This document shows positions 16,706 through 17,208 of a DNA stretch of 17,208 bases, one piece after another (within the stretch, counting starts at the first letter, position 1; every line of letters starts with the position of its first letter). The position numbers and the translations under genes are program-made. Below the pieces are notes generated by a model that saw only the letters and a list, made by a program, of their open reading frames with translations, was not told where the DNA came from and did not search any database. This stretch comes from Sulfuriferula multivorans (GTDB lineage: Bacteria > Pseudomonadota > Gammaproteobacteria > Burkholderiales > Thiobacillaceae): assembly GCA_010365175.1 (NCBI GenBank), contig JAAFGW010000024.1, positions 1-17,208 of the forward strand. Reading direction: 5' to 3'.

Positions 16706-17208
16706 ATGCACTGGATTGCCCCCTCTGAACGTGACACCGCCACCAATACCCTTGAACAACGTCTGTGGAGTGCCGCCGACCAGTTTCGTGCCAATTCCGG
16801 GCTAACTGCCGCGCAATATTCCGCCCCTGTGCTGGGCTTGATCTTCCTGCGTTTTGCCGAAGCGCGTTTTGTCGTCAGGCGTGCGGCGCTTGAATCAACC
16901 GTCTCAACATCGCGTCGCGCAACCAGCCGCACCGACGAGCCCGCCGCCTACCATGCCGAAGGCGTGATGTATCTGCCAGAAGCCGCGCGCTTCGCGCATC
17001 TGCTCAAGCTGCCGGAAGGCGCCAACATCGGCCAGGCCATCAACGACGCAATGGCGGAGGTGGAAAAGCACAACCCGCAACTGGCGGGCGTGCTGCCGCG
17101 CAGCTTCCAGCTTTTTACCAGCACCCTGCTCAAGGAATTGCTGAAGAAGATTTCCGAGATTCCGGTCAGTCTTGACTACGATGCCTTCGGGCGCATCTAC
17201 GAATACTT
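16706..17208 (+). CDS. hsdM: Type I restriction-modification DNA methyltransferase subunit, N-terminal part
   Basis: 167 codons open to the right edge. The N-terminal helical domain of HsdM is clear: LEQRLWSAADQFRANSGLTA (16-35), YSAPVLGLIFLRFAEARF (38-55), YHAEGVMYLPEAARF, then FTSTLLKELLKKISEIP and FGRIYEY at the edge. The S-adenosylmethionine motif and the catalytic NPPF/Y lie beyond the window. HsdM methylates adenine within a bipartite site chosen by HsdS, and with HsdR forms the restriction enzyme. The ATG at 16706 has only a weak AGG-containing upstream site. Genes for HsdS and HsdR are expected to the right but are not visible. Confidence 0.9.
   Translation, partial: MHWIAPSERDTATNTLEQRLWSAADQFRANSGLTAAQYSAPVLGLIFLRFAEARFVVRRAALESTVSTSRRATSRTDEPAAYHAEGVMYLPEAARFAHLLKLPEGANIGQAINDAMAEVEKHNPQLAGVLPRSFQLFTSTLLKELLKKISEIPVSLDYDAFGRIYEY

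Overview
The window looks like chromosomal DNA of a GC-rich betaproteobacterium, most plausibly in the Nitrosomonadales/Thiobacillus-like sphere. This placement is inferred from protein style (glnE, acsA, a SoxW-like double thioredoxin, a 'translational machinery' family protein, a DUF3494 ice-binding-type protein) and from base composition. It is not a marker-gene assignment. I see no rRNA, tRNA, CRISPR array, insertion sequence or transposase.

Layout. 1-360 (minus) is the N-terminal part of a secreted ice-binding-like (DUF3494) protein that runs off the left edge. 361-1002 is non-coding and holds a possible promoter, a structured inverted repeat and two terminator-like hairpins. 1003-3453 (minus) carries a small eRF1/Pelota-like protein gene and acetyl-CoA synthetase (acsA), separated by a strong hairpin. 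glnE (3535-6231, plus) diverges from acsA and meets an MscS-type channel gene (6223-7128, minus) tail to tail with a 9-bp overlap. A PfkB-family sugar kinase (7362-8327, minus) follows. The next block is an ion-handling cluster. On the minus strand a Na+/Ca2+-exchanger-type antiporter overlaps the start of an SPCA/PMR1-like P-type Ca2+ (Mn2+) ATPase. Diverging from them on the plus strand, a CPA2/Kef-type cation:proton antiporter with a TrkA-N domain overlaps a tandem universal stress protein by ATGA. 15292-16377 encodes an exported protein with two thioredoxin folds (CPYC and CPDC). The right edge holds the first 167 codons of a type I restriction-modification methyltransferase (hsdM), preceded by two short palindromes.

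How the genes fit together. The clearest functional module is 8670-15075. It contains two translationally coupled pairs transcribed divergently from a gap of about 157 bp: exchanger plus P-type ATPase, and Kef-like antiporter plus Usp. This suggests a shared role in divalent and monovalent cation/pH homeostasis under stress, with MscS nearby as an osmotic valve. acsA and glnE are housekeeping genes of acetate activation and nitrogen control. The hsdM start marks where accessory (defence) DNA probably begins, to the right of this window.

The window is mostly ordinary core genome. I did not find a convincing wholly new system. The best leads are the coupled exchanger/ATPase pair with its single-site ATPase signature, the Kef/Usp pair, the duplicated thioredoxin protein, the palindromes before hsdM, and the open 48-codon tail after the sugar kinase stop.
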